Shown here piece by piece: positions 36,163 through 44,842 of a DNA stretch of 64,000 bases. The stretch comes from Gemmata massiliana (GTDB lineage Bacteria; Planctomycetota; Planctomycetia; Gemmatales; Gemmataceae): the NCBI GenBank assembly GCA_000531095.1, contig HG799462.1, positions 1,370,874 through 1,434,873 on the forward strand, written 5' to 3'. The position numbers were made by a program, and so were the translations under genes. The stretch's first letter is position 1; the number at the start of each line of letters is the position of its first letter. The notes under the pieces were generated by a model that was not told the origin of the DNA, did not search any database, and saw only the letters and a program-made list of their open reading frames with translations.

Positions 36163-37281
36163 TCACGGCTTCGCCGGCTGAATGTCCCAGAACACGTCGC
36201 GGCGCCGCGGGCGCATCCACAGGTAGAGCACGAACGCCAGGCCAAGGAAGCCCAGCCCGAGCCACTCCGGGCGGAGATTTTCCGCGATCCAGTTCCCTGC
36301 CGGCTGGTACAGCGGGAACCCATCGGCTTTTTGCGATTCGTAGTCGAGTTTGAGCGACTTCAGACCCATTGTCATGTACGGGGCCGCGAGGCTCAGCAGC
36401 CCGCACGCGACCGCGAGTGTCTGTTTTGCGACTTTGACGTCCAGCGGCACGTCTGCGAGCACGCGATCGCCCTGTCGGATCAGCACCCGTGCCCCGTGAA
36501 CGCGACCGAGCACGCGCGGCACGACCCAGAACGTTTCGGTGATCGCGTCTTTTGCGTCAATCGCGAGCGTGTGTCGCGGCGGGTAACAGTCGCACCCCGG
36601 GAGCACCGGCTCCACTTCGACCGCCGATCCCTCTTCCACTTTGAACGCTTCACTGACCGCTTGCTTGACCTTCGCCTTCACGATTTCCGCGATCTCCGCT
36701 TGGGAGAGGATCACCAGGAGCGGAAACATGCGATCGGGGTTCATCCGCGTGTAGTAGCGCACGGTGGCCCGGCGCTCGGTGGCGGGCTTGCGCATCTCCA
36801 CGGCACCATCGGCTTCGTCAGCGTGGCGCGCCCGTGCCTTTTGTTTTCGTTTCCCGACTTGCATTGAACGCGGCGCGGCTTCCGCTTCTTCGTCGTCGAA
36901 GTCCATCTCCTCTTCGGCCGCGGGGGCGCGAGGAGCCGATCTTGGAGGGGGAGGTTGGGGCGGTGCGCCCGGGGGAGCAAAGCTGCCGGGAGCGGGAGCG
37001 AGACTGGTTCGGCCGAACAGAAACAGTTGCAGCGTTCCGCCGACCAGTGCGACTGACCCGAATTTCTCGGTGACGGCCCGGATCGTGTCCGTGAGTTGGA
37101 GAACCGCCGTGCCGACGCGAAAGGCCCAGTCCGCTCCAGCCGGCGCGTTCCCCTGGCGCAGAAGGCGCGCGAGGAGTTCGTGGAGTGTGATCGCGGGATC
37201 GACCATCAGTTCCACCGGGGCGTGAGCCGCTGTCGGGGAAATGATGTGAACCCGGACGGACTGAGTCGGCGCGTCTGACAT
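36163..37281 (-). CDS. Hypothetical membrane protein in the nuo region
   Basis: 372 residues, family not recognised. The first 90 residues (VRVHIISPTAAHAPVELMV, ITLHELLARLL) have the beta-strand/helix pattern of a ubiquitin-like fold, which is only a guess. A Pro-rich linker and an acidic stretch (EEEMDFDDEEAEAA) lead to a charged region. A central block FKVEEGSAVEVEPVLPGCDCYP is followed by two C-terminal hydrophobic segments (near 305-325 and 345-360). It lies 64 bp downstream of nuoC on the same strand and may share its transcript, but there is no known complex I link. Confidence 0.65.
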   Translation of the reverse strand: MSDAPTQSVRVHIISPTAAHAPVELMVDPAITLHELLARLLRQGNAPAGADWAFRVGTAVLQLTDTIRAVTEKFGSVALVGGTLQLFLFGRTSLAPAPGSFAPPGAPPQPPPPRSAPRAPAAEEEMDFDDEEAEAAPRSMQVGKRKQKARARHADEADGAVEMRKPATERRATVRYYTRMNPDRMFPLLVILSQAEIAEIVKAKVKQAVSEAFKVEEGSAVEVEPVLPGCDCYPPRHTLAIDAKDAITETFWVVPRVLGRVHGARVLIRQGDRVLADVPLDVKVAKQTLAVACGLLSLAAPYMTMGLKSLKLDYESQKADGFPLYQPAGNWIAENLRPEWLGLGFLGLAFVLYLWMRPRRRDVFWDIQPAKP

Positions 37282-37345
37282 CGGGAAGCCTTCACCGAGA
37301 ACGTGATGCCAGTGTCTTCGTTGCCCGCGCCCGGATATTCGCGAT

Positions 37346-37879
37346 TCAGCGGCAGCGGATGCCGTGGTACTCCAGCGGGAACTCGTAATCCTTGCGGAGC
37401 GGGTGGCCCACCCAGTCGTCGTTGAGCAGGATGCGGACGAGGTTCGGGTGCCCGTTGAAGAACACGCCCACGAGGTCGTACACCTCGCGCTCGTGCCAGT
37501 CGGCCCCTCGCCACACGCCCGAGACGGAGGGTACTTCCGGGATCGCGCCGATCACGTCGCCTTTCCACCGCGGGAGCACCAGTTTCAGCGTGAAGCGCAG
37601 GCCCGGGAACGCGAAGCTCGACAGGTGGTAGAGCACTTCGAGGTGCGGCTCGAACCCGGCCTTCGCGACCTTCTTCGCGTCCGTTTCGAGGTAGTCCACG
37701 CCGGTGATGTCGTTCAGGAGCGCGAACTTCAATCGGGGATCGTCCCGCAGGAACCGGCACACGTCGACCAACTGTGCCGGATCGACCGTCACGAACGGAT
37801 CGAGCGCGTCGAGCTTCTTGCCCGTGATCGCGGGACCGAACCGTTCTTCGAGCAGCGCGGCAATTTCAGTAGCGGTCAT
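37346..37879 (-). CDS. nuoC: NADH-quinone oxidoreductase subunit C
   Basis: 177 residues. Peripheral-arm subunit of complex I. Signatures: LLNDITGVDYLE, RFTLKLVLPRWKGDV and the family motif WHEREVYDLVGVFFNGHPNLVRIL followed by DWVGHPLRKDYEFP. It is a free-standing NuoC, not fused with NuoD. It starts 15 bp after the nuoB stop. Confidence 0.96.
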   Translation of the reverse strand: MTATEIAALLEERFGPAITGKKLDALDPFVTVDPAQLVDVCRFLRDDPRLKFALLNDITGVDYLETDAKKVAKAGFEPHLEVLYHLSSFAFPGLRFTLKLVLPRWKGDVIGAIPEVPSVSGVWRGADWHEREVYDLVGVFFNGHPNLVRILLNDDWVGHPLRKDYEFPLEYHGIRCR

Positions 37880-37894
37880 GGTGGTTCCTGAATG

Positions 37895-38509
37895 TCACGC
37901 CTTGACGGGCTTGGCGCGTTCCTTGTTCTCCGCCAGGAACGCGACCGCCTTCGCGGGATCGGCGAGTTCTTCCGGCAACTGCACGCGCCCGGTGCGCGCG
38001 GGGATTGGCAACTCCGCCGGCTGGCCCTTCGTGAGTTCGCGCATCTTGTGGATCTTGTCCTGTACCCGCATTAGACCTTCCAGCAGCGCCTCCGGTCGCG
38101 GCGGACACCCGGGCACGTACACATCGACGGGCACCACGAGGTCCACGCCCTTCGCGACGTTGTAGCCGTACTTGTAGTACGGCCCGCCGCCGCACGTGCA
38201 GGCGCCCATCGCGATCACGAACTTCGGGTCGGGCATCTGGTTGTAGAGCCGGCGCACGCGCTCGGCCATTTTCAGGTTCACGGTCCCGGCGACGATCATG
38301 AGATCCGCTTGGCGCGGGGTCGCACGGAACGCGCCTGCGCCGAACCGGTCGATGTCGTACCGCGGCGCGCCGGCGGCCATCATCTCGATGGCGCAGCACG
38401 CCAGACCGAACGTCATCGGCCACAGTGACGACTCGCGCGCCCAGTTGATCGCGTGCTCCAGGTTCGTGACCATGAACCCGTCTTCGAGGCGCCCTTCGAG
38501 CAGACCCAT
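37895..38509 (-). CDS. nuoB: NADH-quinone oxidoreductase subunit B
   Basis: 204 residues. Carries the N2 [4Fe-4S] cluster next to the quinone site. Cysteine ligands are visible in [11 protein letters not shown] (Cys38, Cys39), [15 protein letters not shown] and [15 protein letters not shown]. The C-terminal 50 residues ([18 protein letters not shown] onward) are an extension relative to short NuoB forms. The ATG at 38509 overlaps the nuoA stop (TGATG) and follows GGAGGTGAG, which is preferred to the GTG one codon upstream. Confidence 0.96.
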   Translation of the reverse strand: MGLLEGRLEDGFMVTNLEHAINWARESSLWPMTFGLACCAIEMMAAGAPRYDIDRFGAGAFRATPRQADLMIVAGTVNLKMAERVRRLYNQMPDPKFVIAMGACTCGGGPYYKYGYNVAKGVDLVVPVDVYVPGCPPRPEALLEGLMRVQDKIHKMRELTKGQPAELPIPARTGRVQLPEELADPAKAVAFLAENKERAKPVKA

Positions 38510-39087
38510 CACTCACCTCCGGACGAATGGCCCACGGTAACCGGGCGTTCGGACGCGACCGTTTCGCGCGGCGGACCGGTCCCGCCGACCGGCTCCTGGG
38601 CCGCCATGCTCCGCACCCACTCCAGATCGCCGCGGCGCCACAAGTACGCGAACCCGACCAGCAGCACGCCGAAGAACACGAGAATGTCCGCGAACGCGAT
38701 CCACGCGAGTGACTTCGCGGCCGCGGGCTCCGGAGCCACGGCTCCCGGTACAACACTGTGCGGTTGCAGGTTCGCCGCCGATTCGACGCGCACTGCGGCC
38801 GGTTGCGACTCGTCGGCGGTGCGCACCGCGCTGCCGAACACGACCGCCCACGGGAAGAAGAACGCGAGTTCCACGTCGAAGATCACGAACAGCAGCGCGA
38901 CAACGTAGAACCGCAAGTCGAACTGAATCCACGCATCGCCGATCGGCTGCTCGCCGCACTCGTAAACTTCGGCTTTCTCCGCACTCGGGCGGTCGGGTCG
39001 GATTAGTCGACCCAATACAAGATTCGCCGCGAGCAGGGTTAAACCCGCCGCGAGGAAGATCAGGAGGAAGAGAACGAGAGTCGTCAT
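38509..39087 (-). CDS. nuoA: NADH-quinone oxidoreductase subunit A
   Basis: 192 residues, longer than the usual 120-150. Membrane subunit with three helices: 3-25, a middle helix in [20 protein letters not shown] and a last one in [20 protein letters not shown]. The conserved [21 protein letters not shown] block is complete. The extra length lies in a loop between TM2 and TM3 (about residues 85-125, Ala/Val/Pro-rich) and in a C-terminal tail. Overlaps nuoB. Confidence 0.94.
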   Translation of the reverse strand: MTTLVLFLLIFLAAGLTLLAANLVLGRLIRPDRPSAEKAEVYECGEQPIGDAWIQFDLRFYVVALLFVIFDVELAFFFPWAVVFGSAVRTADESQPAAVRVESAANLQPHSVVPGAVAPEPAAAKSLAWIAFADILVFFGVLLVGFAYLWRRGDLEWVRSMAAQEPVGGTGPPRETVASERPVTVGHSSGGE

Positions 39088-39162
39088 GGATACTCCGGCC
39101 GAACCCTGACTGCACAGTCAGCGGGTGTTGCCATCAATCCCGGCTGTGAGATCGAGGCGCCG

Positions 39163-39738
39163 TCACGTCGCTTGCTTCCCGTCGGTCGCGGTTTTTGCTT
39201 CCGCGGGCTTCGGGGCATCGGCGGTCTTCGTCCACACGGGCAAACTGACTCGCTTCGACTCCTGCACCGCGGTCGGGTTCAGCGTCGCCTGTCCCCACGC
39301 GACGTCCAGCGGTAGTTTCGCGTAATCGACCACGCAGCCGTCGCGAGTGTAGGTGCTGATGTCGTGGTTCGATCCCATGAAAATGCAGTCGACCGGGCAC
39401 GGGTCCACGCACAGCGCGCAGAACATGCACTTCGTGTAGTCGATCTTGAACCCGGTGACCACGAACCCCTTGGCGGGCGGCGCGGCCTTCTCCTTGTCGA
39501 TGTAAATGCAATCGACCGGGCACGCGCGGGCGCACTTGTCGCACCCGATGCACGTTGTCAGGTCGAACCGGTGGAACCCGCGGTACCGCGGGCGCACGGG
39601 CACCGGCTGCTCCGGGTAAGCGAAGTGCTTTGTGAACGTGCCGCGCCGGAACGACTGCACGAAGTACCACAGCGTGACGTACATGCCCGAGGCGAGCGTG
39701 GTCGTCGCGAGGTAAACGTTGCGGAACCAGGCGCGCAT
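39163..39738 (-). CDS. nuoI: NuoI-like 2x[4Fe-4S] ferredoxin subunit
   Basis: 191 residues. Two ferredoxin motifs, CIGCDKCARACP and CMFCALCVDPCP, each ending in PVDCI, as in NuoI, which passes electrons towards cluster N2. An N-terminal hydrophobic segment (LATTTLASGMYVTLWYFVQSF) precedes them. The tail of about 40 residues is Ala/Lys-rich. Here it is the first gene of the run I-A-B-C, an unusual order. ATG 39738 is used; the residues of the longer frame are Pro/Arg-rich. Confidence 0.92.
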   Translation of the reverse strand: MRAWFRNVYLATTTLASGMYVTLWYFVQSFRRGTFTKHFAYPEQPVPVRPRYRGFHRFDLTTCIGCDKCARACPVDCIYIDKEKAAPPAKGFVVTGFKIDYTKCMFCALCVDPCPVDCIFMGSNHDISTYTRDGCVVDYAKLPLDVAWGQATLNPTAVQESKRVSLPVWTKTADAPKPAEAKTATDGKQAT

Positions 39739-39869
39739 GGGATGACCGTGCGGGGGAGGGGTTCGAGGAGGTGATTGTAAGGGAGGTGGCCCGGGAACCG
39801 CAAGGCGCGGCGTGACTAGTCTGTCACACTGGAGGCGAACGGCCGGTGTGGGCCGGCCGGTGAGTGCAA

Positions 39870-39944
39870 CTCCACCCGCTCGTTGACACTCGCGGTTCGC
39901 CAAGAGGCTCCAGGCGAACCGCGAGTGTCAACGAGCGGGTGGAG
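39870..39944 (-). repeat. 32-bp perfect inverted repeat, probable terminator
   Basis: Arms 39870-39901 and 39913-39944 are exact complements over 32 bp, with an 11-nt loop. It begins 21 bp beyond the stop of the giant gene at 39966 and can form a very stable hairpin. Its length exceeds normal terminators and suggests a mobile repeat unit. Confidence 0.8.
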
Positions 39945-39965
39945 CGTTTCGCCCAAATCCGGTCG

Positions 39966-42900
39966 TCACTTCAGTAGCAGCTCCAGATCCTTGGTGGTTT
40001 GCTCGCCGGGCTTCACGTCGACTTGTTCTTTCACCTGCCGGTTGGTTCGCTCTTTCTCGCTGAACAGGTAATACGTGCCCGGCACCAGCTCCTTGAACTC
40101 GAACGAGCCGTCGGCTTTGGTGGTCGCTTTGGCGAGGGCGTTGCCCTTCGCGTCGTACAGGAACACGACCGCAGTCGGTTGCGGGATGCGGTTCTCGACC
40201 AGCTTCCCTGCAATCTTACCCGGCGCGGGACGGTTCAGTTCGGCTGCGTCGAGCAGTTCGATTTCCTGCACCTCGATCGTGCTCAACCCGGCCTGCGAGG
40301 TGAACTTCACCCCGACCACAACAATGCCCTTCTGGTCCGGCATCTGAAGTGTGGCGCGCCACTCGCTCGCCTCGAATGGCACGCCCGGCATGGGGGTGGG
40401 GCTTGTGGGGAGTTCGTCCTTGTTCGGCCGGCCGACGAAGAACTCGACCTTCTTGATACCGGAGACGCTCGGCCCACACGTCGCCTTGACCGCGAGCGGC
40501 TGCCCCTTCGCGGCTTTCGGCGGCAGGTTGAGGAACTTCACATCCGTCGGCACGTTGCCGTCGAACACGATCGTCACGCGATCCTTCGTGACGACGTCGC
40601 CGTCGGGGGCGATGAGGCGCGCTTCGAGCGTGCGCTTGCCGGTGAGGAGATCGACCGGCAGCACCGATTTGTGGTCCGCGATCGAACCGACCAGCTCGAA
40701 CCCCTCGCCCTTCGGGTCGAAGCGAAACCGTGCGAGCTTCTGACGTGCAGTAGCGATGGAATATGTCCGGTCGGCGTTGACGGGCGATGTTGCGTCTTTG
40801 GCGGTGCCGACGAGCAGTTCGAGCCGTGCCCCTTCGGGCGCGTTGTCCACTTCGAGCGCGACCGGTAACGGTGCCGTGCCCGAAGCGTATTCGACGGCCT
40901 TCACACGCACACGGGGACTCGTTTGCGGTTGGAGGCGCACCGTCTCGCCGAGTGTGGGGAGTGTGGCCGAGTACGTGGCCACGCGCTCGACGCCGTCTGC
41001 CGAAAGTGTGACCGTGACTTTAGCCCCGGTCGGGGAGGGGAACGCGATGTTCTCAACGTACAGCGTGACCGGTTTCCCGGCGGTGGCGATGTTCCCGGCC
41101 TGGCTCCCGTCGCGCACGAGCAATTTGGGGTTCGCTTCCGGTGGGAACAGGAGCTTCACGGGGCACGCGCCCGAACCCGGAATGTCGCCGGGCACGATTG
41201 TCGCGCTCAGTCGATTCAACCTGCCGTCGACCGCGGGGGTGAACACCGCGTCGCTCACCCGGAGGTAGCTCGCGGGATCTGCGACCACAACCGGGAGCGT
41301 GAACGTCTGAAGAACCACGTCCTTGTCGGCGGGATCGAACAGTTCGAGTGCCAGCGCGTTCCCACTAATTGGAGCGAAACCGTCATCGGGCTTCGCCACT
41401 GCCCCGGGCGCGAGGGGCGGCGGGGGAGGAGCGGTGGACGTGAACACGAGCGGAACCGGCTTGCCCGGTTCGAGGTTAATGGGGGCCGTCTCCCGGTTCA
41501 GCCCCACGAGCCGTGCCGCAATTTTTTGCGGTGCGGGGGACGGGTTGAACAGCACCAGTTGGTACGAATTCGGCTGGCCGTTCGGTCGGACGCGGAACTC
41601 CGTCAGTTGTTGCGGGGCGGCTTTGGGGTCCGTTCGCACGAGGAGATCGACGCGGCTCGAAAGCGTTCGCAGCGACACCGGTACACGCCGGTGGTACGTT
41701 CGCGTTTCGCCGCCGAGTTCCGCGGTCGCTTCGACGAGTACGCCGAGTGCGGTGGGGTGCGAAGTGGGCTTGCTGCCCGCAGCGAGCGGGAGTGAAAGCA
41801 CGCTATCGCGGATCACTTCGAGTTGAGCTGAAGCGTCCGACGACGGTCTGAGCCACTCAGCGGCCGGCGAGAGTACCTGAACGCATGCCGTGGTCGGTGT
41901 GCCGACCGAGCGGAGGTGAATTTTTAAATCTGTGCTCGGTTTCTCGAATGTGAGTTTCGGTACCGATGGGTGCGTGAGTTCGAGGTACGGGAACCCGCCC
42001 GTCTTCGCCGCGGTCGCGCAACTTCGGGCGGCTGCGGTCGTAAATGGTGCGCTGGCAATGGCTGGGCTGGGATCAGCGGGATCGCGTAGTTCGTACTCGA
42101 AGCGCGCCGCGTGCCACGCCCACATCCGCAGTGCGGCTTCGCGTTGCTGGGCCGTGTGCGGGTTCGTTGTTGCGTCATCGAGTTTCGGTGCCGCGACAGA
42201 AGTAGGCCACACGGCCGCCGCGCGATCGGGCGCGCTTTGCGACAGTCGCGCGGGTACGTCTTCCGACCACGCGCGGCGCAGCCGGTCCGCGAACGCGAAG
42301 CGGTCCGGTGCGAGCCGCAGTAATTCGTCTTCGGTGCGATCTCCGGGATCCGCCGTGCGAAGAATTGCGCTGGTCCATCGCGACCGGCGCTTGGCGAGGT
42401 CGGTGTCGTGAGGCGCTTCGTTGGCCGGATTTAGAGTGAGTGTGCGCGGCTTGCCCTTTTGGGCTGCCTCGTTATCCGTCGTGTCCTTGCGAAGCGTACT
42501 TTCGCACAATCGCCGAGTGAGCGCGGACCGCGCGTTCCACAACGCCACGCGATCCGCGACCGGCACGAGCGGCGAAGCCAGTGCTGCGTCCAGTTCCGCA
42601 TAGGTTGAGGGACCGGCATTCGGCCCTTCTGCGCGCCGGCGCAGTGCCCCAATCGCCTCGGGCGTGAGTGGTCGGTTCGCGGTGTTGAGAGCCACGCGGA
42701 CACTGTTCGCGAGTCGGTCCCATTCTGGCACGCGGTCGGCGAACGTGTTCCCGGTCAATCCAGGCGTTGGCAGCAGTACGCGGTTCAATTTGCTTACCGC
42801 GTCGGCAACGGTGACCGCCTCCGTTATGTTCACCGCCCCGCTGTTTACGAGCGGTGTAACACCCGTTAACCACAGTGTTGCGTCGTCACGAATCGCGATT

Positions 42901-44561
42901 GCCGATTGCAACCGGTCTGCGGTGAGCTTCAACTTTCGTGCTTTAGCTTCTGCGGCACGGAGACGGGTCGTTGCATCGTCGGGGGAGGCGAACCCCGGCG
43001 CGAACAGGACTGCTTCGGCGTTCGCGCGAAGCGAATACGCTTCATCGAGTGCCGGCTTCGCCCAGGTCAACACGTCCGGTCGGGTCGCGGTGTCTTCGAT
43101 CCACCGGGCCGTTTGGAGCGCGAGTGCCGCGCGCTCGTTCGCCCACGGCGCGAGTGCGTTCTGATCGGTGAGCGCGGCGAGTCGTCGGATGAGCAGCACT
43201 TCCGCGAACCGCACTTGTGGATCTTGCACGGCGAGCAGTTTTGCGAAGTTGCGGATGCGGGCCGGCGACGGGTCCGCGTCGTCTGTGAGCACCCGAAACA
43301 CCGCGGCCGCGAGGAGCGGGTGCGGCTTCGTTTTGAACGCATCGAAGTCTGTGGGGAGCGGCGGTTCGGTCGGCTTCTCGTCGGGCTTCGTAGGTGTGGG
43401 CGCGGGGCGCGATTCCGCTGTCACTGCGGCCGTGCGAAGTTGCTCGATCAGTGCAGATTCCGGTATCGCGTATCCGGGAAACATCGCCGCAAGCGTGGGC
43501 AACGGATCGGGCGTTGGCACTGCGCGCAGTGCTTTGCCAATTTGCTCGGCGTGTGATAGCGCGAGCGTGAGTTTGTGCCTTGCATCCTCGGGAGGAAGCC
43601 CGTTTTGAAGGTCGCGCTCGGCACTGAGGAGGGCCGCACGTACTTGCCGGAACGCCCACGGAGCGGCCGTCGCCCGTCCGTCCGTGCGCCAACGGTCGTG
43701 TGCTTCCCACGCGGCTTTCAGCCAGTCGGGGTACGCGATCTCATTGATCGCTTGTTCCTCGGGAACGTGACCGGCCGGAATCGCTCGCAGTGTGAAGTCT
43801 TTCGCGCTGCCGACCAGAACTGGCGCTTGTGCCGGCCCGCGGTTCTCGCTCGACCAGCGGTTCACGCGCACGCGGACAAAGTTCGCGAGTTCGCTCACGG
43901 TCACGCGGCCGTCACGGTCGCTGTCTGCAACGCCCTTTAAGCCGGTTTCGAGGTAGTAACTGAAGACCGATCGGCCGAGTTCCGCTGAGGTGTGCGGCGT
44001 TTGCCCCGGTCCGCACGCGACGAGGCACAGGCGGTTGTCGTCGGGCACCGCGTCGAGTGCGGCAAACACTGCGGCCGAGAGGTTGCCGGCGGGCGGCGCG
44101 TAAAGTGGATCGCCACTCGGCGGCACGAGGTTCAGAACGAGCAGTTTGTTGTGTGCCGGGCAATCGCGCACGGCCGCGAGCAGTTCTGTGAGCGTGAGCC
44201 GATTGCGCGGGCTGTCCCCGACGGGATCGGCCGGCACCAGGAACACCGCTCCGCCGGCATCAACGGCCGCGGGCGCGGAAAGGGAAATGACCATCGGCTG
44301 CAAACGCGCCGTTTTCGCGAGCGCGGCGAACCGCAGGCGGATCTGGTCGCGCGACGGGTTCGCGCTCGGATCGTCGATCGCCTGCCCGAGTAAGTCAGAC
44401 GTCGCCAGTGCCGCACGGTCGCGTTCCGCCCACGGGACCGCGCCGCTTTCCGCGGGGCCGGTCGTAATCGCTACGGGCAGCACGGCAACGGGGCGCGGGG
44501 GAGACACCCAGTAGAGCAAGCCGATCACGACGCCCGCGAACGCGGTGAGCACCACCAGCAC
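39966..44561 (-). CDS. Giant membrane-anchored pseudo-caspase protein with C-terminal Cna_B/carboxypeptidase-regulatory-like domain
   Basis: 1531 residues from the first usable in-frame codon (GTG 44561). TM helix 1-19, then a clan CD caspase-like fold in which the catalytic motifs are lost: the His-Gly position reads LSAPAAVDAGG and the Asp-Ala-Cys position reads LVLNLVPP. The fold's C-terminal part is kept (LVACGPGQTPHTSAELG, SVFSYYLETGLKG) and runs into a perfect EF-hand loop (Asp213-Glu224). About 1200 residues of helical and beta regions follow, ending in a peptidase-regulatory-like beta domain (GSFEFKELVPGTYYLF). The true start is probably the ATG at 44652, but the sequence between carries frame-breaking bases (see the tandem repeat). 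It is downstream of its larger relative and probably cotranscribed. Confidence 0.8.
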   Translation of the reverse strand: MLVVLTAFAGVVIGLLYWVSPPRPVAVLPVAITTGPAESGAVPWAERDRAALATSDLLGQAIDDPSANPSRDQIRLRFAALAKTARLQPMVISLSAPAAVDAGGAVFLVPADPVGDSPRNRLTLTELLAAVRDCPAHNKLLVLNLVPPSGDPLYAPPAGNLSAAVFAALDAVPDDNRLCLVACGPGQTPHTSAELGRSVFSYYLETGLKGVADSDRDGRVTVSELANFVRVRVNRWSSENRGPAQAPVLVGSAKDFTLRAIPAGHVPEEQAINEIAYPDWLKAAWEAHDRWRTDGRATAAPWAFRQVRAALLSAERDLQNGLPPEDARHKLTLALSHAEQIGKALRAVPTPDPLPTLAAMFPGYAIPESALIEQLRTAAVTAESRPAPTPTKPDEKPTEPPLPTDFDAFKTKPHPLLAAAVFRVLTDDADPSPARIRNFAKLLAVQDPQVRFAEVLLIRRLAALTDQNALAPWANERAALALQTARWIEDTATRPDVLTWAKPALDEAYSLRANAEAVLFAPGFASPDDATTRLRAAEAKARKLKLTADRLQSAIAIRDDATLWLTGVTPLVNSGAVNITEAVTVADAVSKLNRVLLPTPGLTGNTFADRVPEWDRLANSVRVALNTANRPLTPEAIGALRRRAEGPNAGPSTYAELDAALASPLVPVADRVALWNARSALTRRLCESTLRKDTTDNEAAQKGKPRTLTLNPANEAPHDTDLAKRRSRWTSAILRTADPGDRTEDELLRLAPDRFAFADRLRRAWSEDVPARLSQSAPDRAAAVWPTSVAAPKLDDATTNPHTAQQREAALRMWAWHAARFEYELRDPADPSPAIASAPFTTAAARSCATAAKTGGFPYLELTHPSVPKLTFEKPSTDLKIHLRSVGTPTTACVQVLSPAAEWLRPSSDASAQLEVIRDSVLSLPLAAGSKPTSHPTALGVLVEATAELGGETRTYHRRVPVSLRTLSSRVDLLVRTDPKAAPQQLTEFRVRPNGQPNSYQLVLFNPSPAPQKIAARLVGLNRETAPINLEPGKPVPLVFTSTAPPPPPLAPGAVAKPDDGFAPISGNALALELFDPADKDVVLQTFTLPVVVADPASYLRVSDAVFTPAVDGRLNRLSATIVPGDIPGSGACPVKLLFPPEANPKLLVRDGSQAGNIATAGKPVTLYVENIAFPSPTGAKVTVTLSADGVERVATYSATLPTLGETVRLQPQTSPRVRVKAVEYASGTAPLPVALEVDNAPEGARLELLVGTAKDATSPVNADRTYSIATARQKLARFRFDPKGEGFELVGSIADHKSVLPVDLLTGKRTLEARLIAPDGDVVTKDRVTIVFDGNVPTDVKFLNLPPKAAKGQPLAVKATCGPSVSGIKKVEFFVGRPNKDELPTSPTPMPGVPFEASEWRATLQMPDQKGIVVVGVKFTSQAGLSTIEVQEIELLDAAELNRPAPGKIAGKLVENRIPQPTAVVFLYDAKGNALAKATTKADGSFEFKELVPGTYYLFSEKERTNRQVKEQVDVKPGEQTTKDLELLLK

Positions 44562-44563
44562 GA

Positions 44564-44826
44564 GGAGTTAACCGCGTGCGCCGAACCCGCGCCGGGTGAG
44601 GGCGGCGCACTTGAAATCGCCACAACCGCGGAGTTTCTGGGGTGTCGGACATGCGTGAATCCTTCGCGAAACAACTTTTTTCAAACCAAAGAAAAATTTC
44701 GTTTCAAACTTTTCGTTCGGAAGGGAGTAACCGCGTGCGCCGACCCGCGCCGGGTGAGGGCGGCGCACTGAATCGCCACAACCGCGGAGTTTCTGGGGTG
44801 TCGGACATGCGTGAATCCTTCGCGAA
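44564..44826 (-). repeat. Tandem duplication of a gene 5' end with run-length differences
   Basis: Two direct copies: 44564-44670 (107 bp) and 44724-44826 (103 bp), separated by 53 bp of AT-rich sequence. Every difference between them is one extra base in the first: ttaa/taa, gaaccc/gaccc, cttg/ctg and gaaatc/gaatc. Each copy contains the same ribosome-site-like leader and the codons MSDTPETPRLWRF. With the shorter sequence, the frame would run straight into the giant gene. Confidence 0.85.
44704..44808 (-). pseudogene. Duplicated N-terminus of the giant pseudo-caspase gene (34 codons)
   Basis: The upstream copy of the duplication gives MSDTPETPRLWRF, then SAPPSPGAGRRTR, LLPSERKV and a stop. 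The first 28 codons would join in frame to LLVLVVLTAFAGVVIG of the giant gene if the intervening duplicate were absent. So it is either the real start separated from its gene by a duplication, or part of an assembly error. It begins 35 bp after the stop of the 1626-residue protein. Confidence 0.6.
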
Positions 44827-44842
44827 CACTTCACCAGAATCG

